A DNA stretch of 56,716 nt from Acinetobacter sp. ANC 4173 (GCF_004331255.1 NZ_SJOF01000018.1:1-56716), one strand, 5' to 3'. Shown: positions 35,471 to 45,120, counted from the stretch's first letter. Program-made: numbers and translations. Notes: generated from the letters alone by a model not told the origin.

Positions 35471-36598
35471 TTATTGCATTTCATCAAGTACCAATTGGGC
35501 TTGGGCATGACCATTATTCGCGGCTTTTGAATACCATTCTTTTGCCAATACAGTATTTTTGACAACTCCATAGCCGTTGTCATACATAGTCCCTAGGCTA
35601 TATTGAGCGCTCATATCCTCCTGTTCAGCTGCCTTACTAACCCATTCAAACGCTTTCTCATAACTTTGAATTATGCCAAGACCTTGGTAGTACATTGAGC
35701 CAAGGTTAGTTTGCGCACTAGCACATCCCTGAGCCGCTGCAGTACTAAACCATTCAAATGCATTCATATTGCTTTGAGAAATACCTTGACCCGTAACAAA
35801 CATTACTCCAAGGTGATTTTGTGCATCCATATCTCCCTGAAGAGCAGCCTTATGAATCCATTCAAAGGCTTTCGTATCACTCTGGGTCACACCTTCACCA
35901 TTCAGATACATCCTTCCAATATTATATTGCGCCTTTGTAACTCCCTGTTTAGCTGCCTTGCGATACCATTTCAATGCCAGAGTATAATTTCGAATTACTC
36001 CTTGACCTTGCTGATACATCCAGCCGAGGTTAGTTTGTGCTAAAGAACTCCCCTTTGCTGCAGCCTTACTCAACCACTCAAAGGCTTTTTCATAGTTTTG
36101 TAACGTGCCTTCACCATGCTGATACATCCAACCTAAGTTATTTTGCGCTTCAGTATCTCCTTGTGCAGCAGCTTTGCCAAACCATTTAAAGGCTTTTTCA
36201 TAGTTCTGCTCTACACCTTGACCCTTCTGATACATTAATCCAAGGTTATACTGTGCTGTATCAATCCCTTTAATCGCCGCCTTGCTAAACCACTCAAAAG
36301 CTTTTTCATGATTCTGCGCCACACCTTGCCCCTTCTGATACAACACTCCAAGATTATACTGAGCCAAATCATTACCTTGAATAGCCGCCTTTCTATACCA
36401 TTTAACTGCTTCCTCATAATTTTGAGGTACACCTTGGCCAACCTGATAAAGTGTTCCCAAATTATACTGGGCATTTGCATATCCTCGATTAGCGAATATT
36501 GATGTGTACTTAAAGATTACAAATTTGGTAAAAGTAGGACTAATAGTAAGCAATATAGGTAAAATAGTTACTTTAAATAAAATATTTTTAATACTCAT
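35471..36598 (-). CDS. Sel1-repeat protein
   Basis: A 375-residue protein with about nine tandem Sel1 repeats of 36 residues (pattern AQYNLGxxYxxGxGVxQNYxKAFEWxSKAAxxG) after an N-terminal hydrophobic segment (FKVTILPILLTISPTFTKFV) that could be a signal peptide or anchor. The repeats make a helical solenoid for protein binding; no enzymatic domain is seen. The repeats are close enough in sequence that unequal recombination could change their number. No operon partner is visible, and a structured 540-bp gap precedes it. Confidence 0.85.
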   Translation of the reverse strand: MSIKNILFKVTILPILLTISPTFTKFVIFKYTSIFANRGYANAQYNLGTLYQVGQGVPQNYEEAVKWYRKAAIQGNDLAQYNLGVLYQKGQGVAQNHEKAFEWFSKAAIKGIDTAQYNLGLMYQKGQGVEQNYEKAFKWFGKAAAQGDTEAQNNLGWMYQHGEGTLQNYEKAFEWLSKAAAKGSSLAQTNLGWMYQQGQGVIRNYTLALKWYRKAAKQGVTKAQYNIGRMYLNGEGVTQSDTKAFEWIHKAALQGDMDAQNHLGVMFVTGQGISQSNMNAFEWFSTAAAQGCASAQTNLGSMYYQGLGIIQSYEKAFEWVSKAAEQEDMSAQYSLGTMYDNGYGVVKNTVLAKEWYSKAANNGHAQAQLVLDEMQ

Positions 36599-37137
36599 TT
36601 TTTTAACATTTAAACATCGTTAATTTAATCTAGTTGATTATAAGCTAAATTAAGATAACTCTTATAAAATTGATAGTTATCTAAATATGAACTCACTCAC
36701 AACATACTTAACTCACCACCAATACATCACATGAAAAATTATTCATATTTTAGATCATCTACTTCTTCTCAACAGTATTCTCATTTTCAACACACAAGCT
36801 AGATTAAAAAACACACTAAAATTCAATAACTCTAGTTAAATCAAGGCTTAGAACCCCAAATTTTATCCGCAATTTCTGTGGATAACCCTAGGGGTAAGTA
36901 TTTTACAACGTTGTAATCCTTGGCTTAAAAAATTTCAGTCATATCAAAGCTACTTCGATCGAGAAAATATTTATGAGATATGACTGTAGAGAACTGGATG
37001 TTCCAAAACATAAAACAATAATGATAAGTTCAGCACAAAAACGTGAGGTATGACAGGAGTTATACCGAATACCCAATACGAAAAAGCCCGACAAGATGTC
37101 GGGCTTTTTTATGGTAGTACAATTTAGTTGAGATTGA
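36599..37137. other. Intergenic region with palindromes and DnaA-box-like sites
   Basis: This 539-bp gap has no credible ORF. It contains a TTATCCGCA/TGTGGATAA pair (36863-36885), the right member being an exact DnaA-box consensus on the minus strand; a perfect 14-bp palindrome TTACAACGTTGTAA (36903-36916); and a 10-bp stem CAGTCATATC (36936-36945) / GATATGACTG (36977-36986) with a 31-nt loop. These are suggestive of a small RNA or regulatory region, but I cannot assign a function. Confidence 0.4.
37081..37110 (-). terminator. Terminator of tsaD
   Basis: Arms AAAAAGCCCGACA (37081-37093) and TGTCGGGCTTTTT (37097-37109) form a 13-bp stem with a 3-nt loop, 28 bp past the tsaD stop on the minus strand. 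The A/T-runs make it a strong terminator that works in both directions. Confidence 0.92.
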
Positions 37138-38154
37138 TTAAATTTCCGCAGGATTACTTAATTCTGTCATTGGCCAGCGAGGAGTCGTCGTCACTGCCAA
37201 ACCATCTTGTTGCCCTGCTTTTAAACGCTGATAGCCTGCAAATGCGATCATGGCACCGTTGTCCGTACAAAGTGCAGGCTCTGCATAATAAACCTGAGCG
37301 CGAACTTTGACTAAATCTGCTTCCAAACGCTCACGTAAACGCTTATTCGCACTAACACCACCCGCAATCACTAAACGTTTTAAACCTGTTTGTTTTAATG
37401 CTTTAACAGATTTTTTAACCAAAGTGTCCACAATGGCTTCTTGGAAACTCGCTGCAATATCCGCATCACGGTTTTCATCACCTAATTTTTTCATTTGCAC
37501 TGATACGGCTGTTTTTAAACCACTGAATGAAAATTCTAAGCCTTGATGTAACATAGGTCGTGGAAAAGCAAATGCGTTCGGATCGCCCTGTTCTGCCAGT
37601 TTAGAAATATTTGGACCACCTGGATATGGTAAACCCATCATTTTCGCGACTTTATCAAATGCCTCACCCGCAGCATCATCAATGGATTCACCGAGTAATT
37701 CATATTGCCCAATGCCATAGGCTGCCATTAACTGCGAATGCCCACCAGACACAAGTAAAGCGACAAATGGAAACTCTGGTGGTGTTGCAGATAGCAAAGG
37801 TGCCAACATATGCCCTTCCATGTGATGCACACCAATCGCAGGCTTATTCAATGCAAAAGCCAAAGTGCGTCCAAATAGCGCACCTGTCATAAGTGCACCC
37901 ATTAATCCCGGTCCACGTGTATACGCAACCGCATCAATTTCGGATTTTTTAACGCCACTATCTGAAAGTAGCTGATCCAACAAAGGAATAAGTTTTCGAA
38001 CATGATCACGAGATGCCAGTTCAGGTACGACGCCACCATATTCTGCATGCAGCTTAATCTGACTATACAAAACTTGACCGCGTAAGCCGTTTTCACTGTC
38101 ATACAGTGCTAAACCTGTTTCATCACAAGATGTTTCTAAGCCTAAAACGATCAT
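37138..38154 (-). CDS. tsaD: tRNA t6A transferase TsaD
   Basis: TsaD (Gcp) transfers the threonylcarbamoyl group to A37 of ANN-decoding tRNAs with TsaB and TsaE. I start at ATG 38154 ([20 protein letters not shown]), because the conserved domain begins there. The metal-binding [12 protein letters not shown] and SGGHSQLMA motifs and the [26 protein letters not shown] segments are present. It is divergent from rpsU, the common arrangement. Confidence 0.96.
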   Translation of the reverse strand: MIVLGLETSCDETGLALYDSENGLRGQVLYSQIKLHAEYGGVVPELASRDHVRKLIPLLDQLLSDSGVKKSEIDAVAYTRGPGLMGALMTGALFGRTLAFALNKPAIGVHHMEGHMLAPLLSATPPEFPFVALLVSGGHSQLMAAYGIGQYELLGESIDDAAGEAFDKVAKMMGLPYPGGPNISKLAEQGDPNAFAFPRPMLHQGLEFSFSGLKTAVSVQMKKLGDENRDADIAASFQEAIVDTLVKKSVKALKQTGLKRLVIAGGVSANKRLRERLEADLVKVRAQVYYAEPALCTDNGAMIAFAGYQRLKAGQQDGLAVTTTPRWPMTELSNPAEI

Positions 38155-38299
38155 TAAACTGCCTATAACCTGTATCAAATCTATTGCGTGAGCCATTATA
38201 GACTTGTGGTATGAGATGTAAATGAGTAAAATACTGACCTTCACTTGTGATCAGGGCAATGTCGCCCAGATCTTATCCATAACTTAATGAGGATTCTTC

Positions 38300-38515
38300 A
38301 TGCCACAAGTTAAATTGAAAGAAGGCGAACCAGTAGACGTAGCTATCCGTCGTTTCAAACGTTCATGCGAAAAAGCGGGTGTTTTAGCTGACGTTCGTAA
38401 GCGCGAATTCTACGAGAAACCAACTCAAGAACGTAAGCGCAAAAAAGCTGCTGCTGTTAAACGCTACCAAAAGAAATTGGCGCGTGAATCAGTACGTACT
38501 ACTCGCCTTTACTAA
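38300..38515 (+). CDS. rpsU: 30S ribosomal protein S21
   Basis: A 71-residue basic protein, [20 protein letters not shown] onward, matching S21 along its full length with the C-terminal [25 protein letters not shown] lies 8 bp before the start. It is divergent from tsaD and 33 bp upstream of yqeY, a conserved neighbourhood; dnaG does not follow here. Confidence 0.97.
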
Positions 38516-38548
38516 GATTAATTTGTGATTGACTGCCTGGATTAAATA

Positions 38549-38995
38549 ATGACAACTTTAAAAAACCAAATAACTGAAGTTTTGAAAGCCACTATGCGTG
38601 CTAAAGAAATGGATAAGTTAACGGTAATTCGTGGTCTACAGGCAGCAATTAAGCAAATCGAAGTCGATGAGCGCAAAGAACTTGACGATACTCAAGTTCT
38701 TGCGGTCATTGAAAAACAAATTAAACAACGTAAAGAATCGATCAAAGCCTTTGAAGGCGCTGGTCGAGAAGATTTAGCTAGTAAGGAACAAGCCGAACTT
38801 GAGGTTTTATCTCAATTTCTACCAGAAGCTATGACTGAGGAAGAACTTGATTCCATGATTGCGCAAACGATTGCAGCGCAAGAAGCTACTAGCATGAAAG
38901 ATATGGGTAAGGTGATGAATTCTCTGCGTCCGCTCATAGCCGGGCGCGCCGATCCTTCTCAAGTTTCAGCAAAAATTAAAGCAAAACTGGCTTAA
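38549..38995 (+). CDS. yqeY: GatB/YqeY domain protein
   Basis: A 148-residue protein of the YqeY family. It shows LKNQITEVLKATMRAKEMDK, RKELDDTQVLAVIEKQIKQR and the C-terminal QTIAAQEATSMKDMGKVMNS signature. The domain is the one used by GatB to bind tRNA, but the stand-alone role is not known; it may bind tRNA. It is probably co-transcribed with rpsU. Confidence 0.92.
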   Translation: MTTLKNQITEVLKATMRAKEMDKLTVIRGLQAAIKQIEVDERKELDDTQVLAVIEKQIKQRKESIKAFEGAGREDLASKEQAELEVLSQFLPEAMTEEELDSMIAQTIAAQEATSMKDMGKVMNSLRPLIAGRADPSQVSAKIKAKLA

Positions 38996-39023
38996 TCTTT
39001 CACAATATTCTTTCTTTATCGTT

Positions 39024-39049
39024 GAACTGCCTTAACAATAAGACAGTTC
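39024..39049. terminator. Hairpin between convergent yqeY and the following gene
   Basis: Outer arms GAACTG (39024-39029) and CAGTTC (39044-39049) with inner CTTA/TAAG pairs form a bulged hairpin. The T-run is weak, so this may be a partial terminator for both directions. Confidence 0.45.
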
Positions 39050-39063
39050 TTAGATAACAGCAT

Positions 39064-39429
39064 TTAAGTCAAATTACACTGCACATTGTATTTCCTCAAA
39101 ATCATCATTTCTTTAGACGACATGACTTGTTGAATTACATCTTGTTTAGTCAAATTTCGATATTGCGCATCAAGCGAACTTCTATTCTTATCAGCCGCTA
39201 TATATAGCTGCTCTACATAACGCCCCATAATTCCACAATATCGTGTTTGCTGTTCGGCAGTGAAACTCGTTTGTTGCGGATTAAGTTGCGAAAAGAATTG
39301 TCGAATATCAGCCTTGTAATTACGATTAATTTTATCAACCGTAACCACATAATCCTCCACACTCGCAAAAGCAGAACCACAAGATACAGCAAACCAAAGT
39401 GCTGCTAAACATTGAACTTTATTCTTCAT
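39064..39429 (-). CDS. Small exported protein of unknown function
   Basis: A 121-residue protein beginning MKNKVQCLAALWFAVSCGSA, then FAS, a clear Sec signal peptide. The mature region is helical and charged (VTVDKINRNYKADIRQFFSQ) and ends in MILRKYNVQCNLT. It contains two Cys (TRYCGIM and VQCNL) that could form a disulphide. I recognise no family. I start at ATG 39429; the ATG 9 bp upstream is less likely. Possibly periplasmic. Confidence 0.7.
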   Translation of the reverse strand: MKNKVQCLAALWFAVSCGSAFASVEDYVVTVDKINRNYKADIRQFFSQLNPQQTSFTAEQQTRYCGIMGRYVEQLYIAADKNRSSLDAQYRNLTKQDVIQQVMSSKEMMILRKYNVQCNLT

Positions 39430-39500
39430 GTGAACCATTAAAAATCAAAACATGATTGACCGCCATCATACAGCGCCTACTATAGCAAAACTAGCATCGT

Positions 39501-39866
39501 TTATTTAATTTGAATAAATTCAGGCTTATATTGCTTATATGCCTCTTCAGTTGGTGCAGGTATTTGTCCTACAGTGACCGTACCCAGTCTTAGCCGAATA
39601 ATATCTGGTAAATCTACACGATAGGAAAAAATAGGGCTTCCACATTCCTGACAAAAAACACGGGCTTTGTTTGGGCTATGGAAATACTCTTTTAGTACTT
39701 TCACACCACGTACAATTTCAAATAATGATTTTTGTAATGGGCTATTCCAACCAGCAAAACTGCCTTGTGCTTTTTGGCAATGCTGACAGTAACACAAAAT
39801 TGATTTCTCAATTTCCCCATGATAACGGTAACTAACCGTTCCACATAAACATTGCCCCTCTATCAT
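39501..39866 (-). CDS. GFA/CENP-V family zinc protein
   Basis: A 121-residue single-domain GFA (glutathione-dependent formaldehyde-activating-like) protein. Zinc ligands are CLCGTVSY, CYCQHCQKAQGS and VFCQECGSPIFSY, giving the usual CxCG, CxxCxK and CxxCG pattern. Despite the name most members have no proven formaldehyde activity. It stands alone between small exported protein and BepA-like genes. Confidence 0.88.
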   Translation of the reverse strand: MIEGQCLCGTVSYRYHGEIEKSILCYCQHCQKAQGSFAGWNSPLQKSLFEIVRGVKVLKEYFHSPNKARVFCQECGSPIFSYRVDLPDIIRLRLGTVTVGQIPAPTEEAYKQYKPEFIQIK

Positions 39867-39913
39867 TTTATCCTCCTATTATTCTTATAATTTTTAAATG
39901 CCGTATTGATACA

Positions 39914-41353
39914 CTAAATTTTAAGTTGGCGTTCCTGTTGCATTTGATCAATACGCTGTTTTAATTGCGCAGACATTGCAACATTATCCTTCGCCAAACG
40001 CTGTGCATGCAATAATGACTTTATAGCACCTTCTTCCAAACCACTCCAATACTCAACTTCAGCACGATAACGTAATACATTGACAGCTCTAAGCGGTGAA
40101 GCCATATCAATATTCGCCGACTGTTGCAGCAAGTTCCACCCCGTAATATCACGTGGATTTTGATTCACAAATTTTTGTACCAAATTATTCGCTTGTGCGG
40201 GTTGCTTTTGACGAATCAACACCTCCGCCAACTTATAAGCCAAAGCTCGATTCTCAGGCATAATTCTTGCCGGTGATTCAATGGTCTGATAAGCATCTTC
40301 TAATTTATTTTGACCAAGATAAACATCTGTTTGAATCAAAGTGAGTAAATTATGTAACTTCTTTTGTTTTTTAAGCTGATCCAACTGTGCTTGTGCCAAC
40401 ACATAATCACCCTGCTGATTATAAAAAGCCGCTAAGGCTAATTCCCCAGCAAAGCTTCCCTGTTTCGCAAGGGTCTGCAATTGCAATTCTGTCGCTTGAT
40501 TAGTAACAACCAAGGTATGCCATTTTAAGATTTCAAAATTTTCATCACGCATACCACTTTTAACTTGAGGTAACTGATTCGCACGTAAACGTGCTTCACT
40601 CATACGCTCTGTAGTTAAGGGATGGGTCAACCAAAAATCTGGCAAGAAACTGACTCGATTGGTTGCTCGGTGCATCACCTCAAAATAATCAGCCATGCTT
40701 TGTGGGTTATAACCCGCAGCATACATATACTGCATTCCAATCCGATCAGCTTCCCGTTCTTGATTTCGACTATACGTCAGTTGTTGATCCATTAACGCAG
40801 CTTGAGACCCCATCATCACCGCAGCCCCAGCATTGCCGTCTGCCTGTGAAGCCACCAAAGCCCCAACAATGATGCCCGCTAAAGCCAATAAGCTCTGTCC
40901 TTTGAATGCCTCTTGAGAACGACTGTAATGTCGTTGTGTAACATGCGCAATTTCATGCGCCATCACCCCTGCAATTTCATCCATATTGCGTGCAGAAGTA
41001 ATCATGCCTGTATTTAAGGCAAATAAGCCCCCAGGCACTGCAAAAGCATTGATTTGAGCATCATTAACCAAAACCAAACCAGTTGGCTGACCCAACTGAG
41101 TCTGACTTAAAATATTTGAAAATACAGATAAAAGTTGATCTTCTAACCACGTATTATGTGCAATAGGTAATTGATGTTGTACTTCACGATAGACTTTCTC
41201 ACCAATCATTTTTTCATTTTGGCGATCAATCAAACCTATCCCACTGCCAATTTCAGGAACATTAAACTGAGGGGATGATGAGAAGTATGTAACATCTGCC
41301 CAAGCTATATGGGTGATTACACACAAACTACCAATAGCAAAAAACCGTTTCAA
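39914..41353 (-). CDS. bepA: BepA-type periplasmic M48 metalloprotease with TPR
   Basis: A 479-residue protein with a signal peptide (MKRFFAIGSLCVITHIAWAD), an M48 protease domain carrying the zinc motif HEIAHVTQRH and the third ligand in NQEREADRIGMQYMYAAGYN, then a TPR-like C-terminal half (about residues 300-470). BepA (YfgC) handles misassembled outer membrane proteins such as LptD together with the BAM complex. The active site is intact here. It is a single-gene unit. Confidence 0.92.
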   Translation of the reverse strand: MKRFFAIGSLCVITHIAWADVTYFSSSPQFNVPEIGSGIGLIDRQNEKMIGEKVYREVQHQLPIAHNTWLEDQLLSVFSNILSQTQLGQPTGLVLVNDAQINAFAVPGGLFALNTGMITSARNMDEIAGVMAHEIAHVTQRHYSRSQEAFKGQSLLALAGIIVGALVASQADGNAGAAVMMGSQAALMDQQLTYSRNQEREADRIGMQYMYAAGYNPQSMADYFEVMHRATNRVSFLPDFWLTHPLTTERMSEARLRANQLPQVKSGMRDENFEILKWHTLVVTNQATELQLQTLAKQGSFAGELALAAFYNQQGDYVLAQAQLDQLKKQKKLHNLLTLIQTDVYLGQNKLEDAYQTIESPARIMPENRALAYKLAEVLIRQKQPAQANNLVQKFVNQNPRDITGWNLLQQSANIDMASPLRAVNVLRYRAEVEYWSGLEEGAIKSLLHAQRLAKDNVAMSAQLKQRIDQMQQERQLKI

Positions 41354-41437
41354 TGTTACGTCTCAGGATCTTATTCATTCTGAGCAAACTATAACATTGA
41401 AACAACTTAGGATTTGCAATGATGTGTTATCAATATT

Positions 41438-42403
41438 TTAAAAGTCAGGATTGACCAAATAACGAGGCTGATGTCCTTCCAAAGCATCAACTAGATTACG
41501 ATAGGCAAGTTCAGCCATTTTTTTCCGTGTCTCCGCTGTAGCAGATCCTACGTGTGGCAAAGTCACCACATTGTCTAACTGAAATAGTTCAGACGTTTGC
41601 AGTGGCTCTTTCTCGTAAACATCCAAACCAGCAGCAAAAATTTTACGATCTTTCAATGCTTGAATTAAAGCTTGCTCATGAACAACTGAACCGCGTGCAA
41701 TATTTACCAATACCGCATGTGACTGCATCAGGTCAAAATGTGGATGTGAGAGCAATGCTTTAGATTCATTATTTAAATCAACCGCAACCACAACAAAGTC
41801 TGACTGTTGCAACAGTTGCTCTAAAGAACGGTATTGCGCATTGAGTGGCTGTGCCATTTCTAATTTTTCGCGGCGATTATGGTACAAAATATTCATATTA
41901 AAGCCATATAAACCACGACGTGCGATTGCTGCCCCAATATTACCTAAACCAATAATTCCTAAAGTTTTCCCATAAATATCTTGACCGAACTGCGCCTGAG
42001 ATACTGTACGCTTCCATTCACCCGTTTTAGTCCAATGATCTAAATACGGTACTTTACGCGCTGCGCTCATCAGTAAAGTAAATGCCAAATCCGCTGTGGT
42101 TTCTGTTAATACATGTGGTGTATGACTTAACCAAATATTTTTTTGATTTAAATAGGCCACATCGTAGTTATCGTAACCTACACTAACACTAGAAATAATC
42201 TTGAGCTGCTGTGCAGTAGCCAAATTACTTTCATTAAGTAATCGACCCGCACCAATCATGCCATCTGCATCCAGAACATGCTGTTGAATCTGCTGATTCA
42301 CATCACCTTGTTTAGGGTCTATAACCACAACATCGTATTGTGCCTCCAAGCGAGTTAGAATTTCTGGATCAATTTGGCTAAAAACAACAACTTTTTTATT
42401 CAT
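41438..42403 (-). CDS. ghrB: 2-hydroxyacid dehydrogenase, GhrB-like
   Basis: A 321-residue D-2-hydroxyacid dehydrogenase that should reduce glyoxylate, hydroxypyruvate or 2-ketogluconate with NADPH. The Rossmann motif is KTLGIIGLGNIGAAIARRG followed by LYHNRREKLE, where the Arg residues suggest NADPH. The catalytic Arg is in NIARGSVVHEQAL, the Glu in KEPLQTSELF, and the His in LPHVGSATAETR. Its start overlaps the stop of the HolD-like gene by 8 bp, so the two are co-transcribed. Confidence 0.88.
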   Translation of the reverse strand: MNKKVVVFSQIDPEILTRLEAQYDVVVIDPKQGDVNQQIQQHVLDADGMIGAGRLLNESNLATAQQLKIISSVSVGYDNYDVAYLNQKNIWLSHTPHVLTETTADLAFTLLMSAARKVPYLDHWTKTGEWKRTVSQAQFGQDIYGKTLGIIGLGNIGAAIARRGLYGFNMNILYHNRREKLEMAQPLNAQYRSLEQLLQQSDFVVVAVDLNNESKALLSHPHFDLMQSHAVLVNIARGSVVHEQALIQALKDRKIFAAGLDVYEKEPLQTSELFQLDNVVTLPHVGSATAETRKKMAELAYRNLVDALEGHQPRYLVNPDF

Positions 42404-43088
42404 CAGTCATCCGTGTATTGAGTGATTTTTGCATAAACTGCCACAAACGTTTTTTCAAAATTGGCTGATCAAGCATTTCTTGCAAACTCGCCAATTGATG
42501 GAGATCTACTTGTTGTAATTGAGAAATCCCCCCTAATGCTATCAGATCTTTATCCACCCCAATCGCATCAATAAAACCCCGCACATAACTTGATGCACCA
42601 CGACCATCTTGCATTTCAGCCAATGGAAATGGCCATTTCAACTCATGATATTCGGCGGGTATCGCACGTTGTATATTTATCCACAACTCGGCTTGTTGCT
42701 CACTTAAGACAGATGCATCTATGACAATTAAACATGATGTCATACTGATTGCTTGTAGCTCGAATGCATCTATGTGAATCGCAGGCTGTGGATCTACTTT
42801 TAAAGGCTCAGCCAACGGTACTTGGGTATGTTGTTGATGGCTTTCTTGTTCAATTTCAACAAATTGAGTTAATATTGTATCTATTTCTGTAATATCTGGC
42901 TGGCTCAAAGCAGAGATCTCAATCTGACTTTGAGGCAATTCTGCCATCACCTCAGCGAGAGCCTGATCACGCCATAAAGAAGATAACTGGGTTTGCTGTA
43001 CACGAGCGACATGATTAGGAACCCATATATCAATTCCCATCGTTGCCAATATATCTCGCTGGTGCCCCATCATTTCTATGTTCAACAT
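42396..43088 (-). CDS. HolD-like protein (possible DNA polymerase III psi)
   Basis: A 230-residue protein whose start (QRDILATMGIDIWVPNHVAR) resembles the N-terminal motif of Pseudomonas-type HolD/psi proteins, the clamp-loader subunit that contacts chi and SSB. The middle is Gln- and Glu-rich, and the C-terminal half (MTSCLIVIDASVLSEQQAEL, LKWPFPLAEMQDGRGASSYV) looks like a folded alpha-beta domain of that type. In Pseudomonas such a gene usually precedes rimI; here it precedes a ghrB-like gene. I start at ATG 43088; other nearby ATGs are possible. The identification is an inference from a short motif. Confidence 0.5.
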   Translation of the reverse strand: MLNIEMMGHQRDILATMGIDIWVPNHVARVQQTQLSSLWRDQALAEVMAELPQSQIEISALSQPDITEIDTILTQFVEIEQESHQQHTQVPLAEPLKVDPQPAIHIDAFELQAISMTSCLIVIDASVLSEQQAELWINIQRAIPAEYHELKWPFPLAEMQDGRGASSYVRGFIDAIGVDKDLIALGGISQLQQVDLHQLASLQEMLDQPILKKRLWQFMQKSLNTRMTDE

Positions 43089-43185
43089 CTCAATCTTTAG
43101 CGCTATTCTAACGACATTCACATCATTTTGCTGTGCTTTATTAAAGCGCTCACCAATATCTATCAGATCTGCACTTATACCCCAA

Positions 43186-45066
43186 TCACATAATCATTAA
43201 ACTATTTTTCTTTTGCATTTGCTCAATAATTTCTGAAGTTTCAAAACCAAACCGCCAATATAATAACTCCAAAACATCCAATTCATCTTGCGTAATAATA
43301 CGGTCATTCCAAAGACATAACTCCGCAATCCCCAATATAATTAAGCGATCACGCAATAACAAACCTGATATATCATGCACAATTTCTGCAAGATCAATCG
43401 GCTCATCAGAAATTTCTTCATAAATTTCCAACTCTTCTGCCGTTAAAATTCGTTTTAATATTTTCTCACGTACATCTAACTGATTATCGCTATTGATTTG
43501 TTGCACATGCAATAACGCATCAACTAAACGAACAATTTGAGGCTTCACCTCATCTAAAGCAGTTGGGGTATGCGTAGGCAATAAGTTTAATTCGTATTTT
43601 ACCCGCTCAAGTAACAGCGCATCCAATAGCCCAATCTCACCATCCTCTTGAATAATTCGAGCCAGTTTAGTGACAAATTGGCGAGCAATTGTCGCTGGCA
43701 TTCCACCAATATTGGCACATGCTTCATGAAAAATAGATAAATGGACGCGACCATCCAAATGGAGTAATGCATCTATAATCGCACGACTCACTTCCGCTTC
43801 AGCTGGAATAAACTCACGGTATTGACGAATCATCAGAATCGCAACCATTACCTCGCGCGAGCCTGTGGCTGTCTGTAATGCGCGTTCAATCAATTCAGGG
43901 CGCTGCATAGAACTACGCACCTCAGGATTCAATGGTTTTATCGCATCTTTAATGGCAAAACTAATTGGAGATAAACGCAAAAGGGGCAATGGCTGAGGTG
44001 AACTCCAAGGCATATGATATTCAGCATTAATTTCTTCTAATGGGCGAAACAAACCAAATAGCGGCTGATTTTTCAGTCTTTTTAGATTTTCCAGCTGTAA
44101 ATCTTGTACTAATCCAGGATTCATTTCATAAATCCGCTGCTCAATACTTGGATGAATATTCATCCAACTTTGCGGACTAAGTGAATTAGCAAAACACATA
44201 TGTGAAATGGATTCTGAGTATTCGCTGTGAATTTGTGAACCTGCATGATGCACATAAATACGCAATAGCGTCTGTATATTGGCATTATTTTGAATCAGCC
44301 GCTTGGTTTTTAAATCATTTCTAAAGGTCCGACTGCCTAAAGTTAAGTACTTAATAAATCGAGTTATTAAGACCCCCAAACTCCCCACTAACCAAATGAC
44401 ACCGCCAAGTGCCACTAAAATAGTTTCGAATTTTTGCGGCTGATTATATTCGCGTCGACTAAATCCTAATTTCGCAACCTTACTCCCCCATTGACTGAAA
44501 GTTGTTAGCCCACTGTATAAAATTTTAAGACGCGTATTGTCCGCAGTTTCACCTGATAAAATCTGATTAAATTCATGACTCAGTAAGCCAAACAGCTCAG
44601 ATTCATCTAAATTCTGCAAAGCTCCCCAAGTTAAAATAATAGCAATATCACGTGGTAAAAAACCCGCTGTGAGTGCATTCACTCCAACTTCATCGGGCAG
44701 TACATATACAGCAGGAGTATCAATAAGAAATCGATCGGAAAGCTGTTCCGTAATCTTCAGCGCAATAAATTCTTCAGGAGTACTTTCAATCAGGCTTATT
44801 CTTCTTGCGCGCAATTGTTTTGCTAGTGAATGCCCACCCGAGCGAAACACATAAAACTCATACAGAATAGATGAACCAATAATCAGTAACAGTAAAGCAA
44901 TCACGTAGGGGCTGAGTTGATGCCAAAAAATAGATTGTGATTGATCAAAATAGTAAACCAAAAGCCCCAAAACAGTATTGAGAATAAACATGGTCAAAAG
45001 AACAGCCAATGCACAAATACTGGCAGTCCACATCATATTTTTATTTTTGATCAAGAAGCCACCCAT
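43186..45066 (-). CDS. Membrane M48-like protein with degenerate zinc motif
   Basis: A 626-residue protein with two N-terminal membrane segments (ILNTVLGLLVYYF and YVIALLLLIIGSSILY), then a cytoplasmic M48/HtpX-like domain (about residues 80-200). The expected HExxH reads HEFNQ (in LLSHEFNQILSGE): the first His and Glu are kept but the second His is Gln. A further membrane segment (ILVALGGVIWLVGSLGVLIT) follows. The long C-terminal part is helical with TerB-like acidic ends. The ATG at 45066 is preferred over a TTG at 45075. Likely a pseudo-protease or a scaffold. Confidence 0.8.
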   Translation of the reverse strand: MGGFLIKNKNMMWTASICALAVLLTMFILNTVLGLLVYYFDQSQSIFWHQLSPYVIALLLLIIGSSILYEFYVFRSGGHSLAKQLRARRISLIESTPEEFIALKITEQLSDRFLIDTPAVYVLPDEVGVNALTAGFLPRDIAIILTWGALQNLDESELFGLLSHEFNQILSGETADNTRLKILYSGLTTFSQWGSKVAKLGFSRREYNQPQKFETILVALGGVIWLVGSLGVLITRFIKYLTLGSRTFRNDLKTKRLIQNNANIQTLLRIYVHHAGSQIHSEYSESISHMCFANSLSPQSWMNIHPSIEQRIYEMNPGLVQDLQLENLKRLKNQPLFGLFRPLEEINAEYHMPWSSPQPLPLLRLSPISFAIKDAIKPLNPEVRSSMQRPELIERALQTATGSREVMVAILMIRQYREFIPAEAEVSRAIIDALLHLDGRVHLSIFHEACANIGGMPATIARQFVTKLARIIQEDGEIGLLDALLLERVKYELNLLPTHTPTALDEVKPQIVRLVDALLHVQQINSDNQLDVREKILKRILTAEELEIYEEISDEPIDLAEIVHDISGLLLRDRLIILGIAELCLWNDRIITQDELDVLELLYWRFGFETSEIIEQMQKKNSLMIM

Positions 45067-45120
45067 TTCTTTCAATGTAAAATTCCTTTATTACATTGTA
45101 ATTCAGCCACATCATAAATG

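Noticed and set aside
35471..36598. CRISPR-like repeat array
   Set aside because: The 108-bp periodicity is that of in-frame 36-residue Sel1 repeats, with no conserved short direct repeats and spacers.
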